Source: Streptococcus sanguinis (lineage in GTDB: Bacteria > Bacillota > Bacilli > Lactobacillales > Streptococcaceae). Taken from it: DNA of 64,000 bases. This document shows, piece after piece, positions 63,138 to 64,000 of the stretch (the stretch's first letter is position 1; each line of letters opens with the position of its first letter). The notes under the pieces are model-generated. The model was not told the DNA's origin. It did no database searches and was given only the letters and a program-made list of their open reading frames with translations. Location of the stretch: the NCBI RefSeq assembly GCF_013343115.1, contig NZ_CP054570.1, positions 372,001-436,000 of the forward strand. Direction: 5' to 3'. Position numbers and translations under genes: made by a program.

Positions 63138-64000
63138 ATGAAGAAAAAATTTGCACTATCCCTAGTAGCTTTTGCTAGTGCGGCTCTTCTCGCAGCTTGT
63201 GGAGAAGTATCCAATAACAACTCAACAGCAACTGGTACAGAAATTGGCGATACGATTAAATTTGGTTTTAACTTTGAAGAATCAGGTGAAGTAGCAGCCT
63301 ACGGTACAGCTGAACAACATGGTGCTCAGTTGGCCGTTGATGAAATCAACGCTGCTGGCGGCGTAGATGGCAAGAAGATTGAAGTTACTGATAAGGATAA
63401 CAAATCAGAAACAGCTGAAGCATCTACCATCACTACTAGCTTGGTTACCCAAAGCAAGGTAAATGCAATCATTGGCCCTGCGACTTCTGGAGCGACAGCT
63501 TCAGCTACTGCAAATGCTGCTAAAGCAGGTGTGCCAATCATTACACCAAGTGCGACACAGGATGATCTGACCAACAAGCAAGATTATCTATACCGTGCAA
63601 CTTTCATTGATAGCTACCAAGGTAAAATCATTTCTAAGTATGTTACTGATAACTTGAAAGCTAAGAAAGTCGTTCTTTACTACGATCAATCCAGCGACTA
63701 CGCTAAAGGAATGGCAGATGCCTTCAAGAAGGAATTCAAGGGTGAGATTGTAGCAACAGAAACCTTCCAATCTAAGGATACAGACTTCCAAGCTGCTTTG
63801 ACAAAGATTAAGGGTAAAGAATTTGACGCTCTGGTTGTTCCAGGTTACTATACTGAAGCTGGTAAAATTGTCAATCAAGCGCGTGGTTTGGGTATTGACC
63901 AAACAATCGTTGGTCCTGATGGCTTTGGTGATGCTAAGTTCGTTGAGCAAGCAACTCCAGCTGCAGCTACAAATGTTTACTATGTATCTGGCTTTACAAC
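63138..64000 (+). CDS. livJ: Branched-chain amino acid ABC transporter substrate-binding lipoprotein LivJ (partial)
   Basis: The 287 visible codons start at ATG 63138 after AAGGAGATTTCCTA and run off the window end. A lipoprotein signal peptide ends at LAAC (Cys about 21). The mature part shows the type I periplasmic binding fold of Leu/Ile/Val-binding proteins (AYGTAEQHGAQLAVDEINAA, IIGPATSGAT, TPSATQDDLT). It delivers branched-chain amino acids to LivHMGF, which should follow outside the window. Confidence 0.93.
   Translation, partial: MKKKFALSLVAFASAALLAACGEVSNNNSTATGTEIGDTIKFGFNFEESGEVAAYGTAEQHGAQLAVDEINAAGGVDGKKIEVTDKDNKSETAEASTITTSLVTQSKVNAIIGPATSGATASATANAAKAGVPIITPSATQDDLTNKQDYLYRATFIDSYQGKIISKYVTDNLKAKKVVLYYDQSSDYAKGMADAFKKEFKGEIVATETFQSKDTDFQAALTKIKGKEFDALVVPGYYTEAGKIVNQARGLGIDQTIVGPDGFGDAKFVEQATPAAATNVYYVSGFT

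Overview
This window is chromosomal DNA from a low-GC Gram-positive coccus of the genus Streptococcus, most likely the sanguinis group (S. sanguinis or a close relative). The evidence is the relP-relR-relS operon, the streptococcal murI-to-yidD cluster with the xerD-like/scpA/scpB core, an LPXTG-anchored wall nuclease of the SWAN type, treR/treP/treC, pflA, a lysine-type murE next to the lipid II flippase, and streptococcal operators (MET-box, CtsR, CodY, cre). The species call rests on gene content recalled from memory, not on a search. I saw no rRNA, tRNA, CRISPR array or prophage.

Layout. 1-5.5 kb: tandem GNAT acetyltransferases, mltG, greA and the relPRS alarmone/two-component operon. 5.6-10.6 kb: yidC2 and acyP on the minus strand; on the plus strand a leaderless SpoU methyltransferase, an HD hydrolase, a BI-1 protein, lysA and yneF. 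10.7-16.5 kb: a tightly overlapping nine-gene operon (murI, an rdgB fusion, yfcE, a CBS protein, xerD-like, scpA, scpB, rluB, yidD). 16.6-24.9 kb: a lipoprotein, trkH/trkA, trmL behind a structured RNA, an FMN riboswitch with ribU, a PAP2 phosphatase, a single-domain MGMT protein, and ytqA/ytqB. 24.9-30.7 kb: an AT-rich accessory islet holding TetR plus an ABC exporter, an IS200/IS605 TnpA remnant, an EamA transporter with a histidine-rich tail, a methyltransferase and a small membrane protein, with a duplicated terminator module. 30.7-36 kb: a membrane glycosyltransferase-like protein, an ABC ATPase, an AI-2E family protein and a CNNM/CBS protein. 36-46.8 kb: trehalose uptake and cleavage, the wall nuclease, pflA, ppaC, an NlpC/P60-like hydrolase, a DUF1803 protein and CsbD. 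46.9-51.8 kb: an fhuCDBG siderophore importer and a CPBP protein. 51.8-57.4 kb: murE, murJ/ytgP, and a MET-box-controlled metB/patB pair. 57.4-61.2 kb: a magnesium locus. 61.3-64 kb: upp, clpP, ylbG and the start of livJ.

The most interesting locus is 57.4-61.2 kb. An M-box magnesium riboswitch with its own terminator precedes a glutathione-S-transferase-like gene and then mgtA. Directly before mgtA lies a 23-codon ORF with a good ribosome binding site and an acidic, proline-rich start (MQIDDYPEP). Two mutually exclusive hairpins link this ORF to the mgtA ribosome binding site. This looks like a streptococcal counterpart of enterobacterial mgtL-type leader control stacked on a riboswitch. Other notable signals are two genes whose start codon sits at the predicted transcription start (leaderless mRNAs), an unassigned structured RNA before trmL, and a scattered family of palindromic GGCTC-type repeats.
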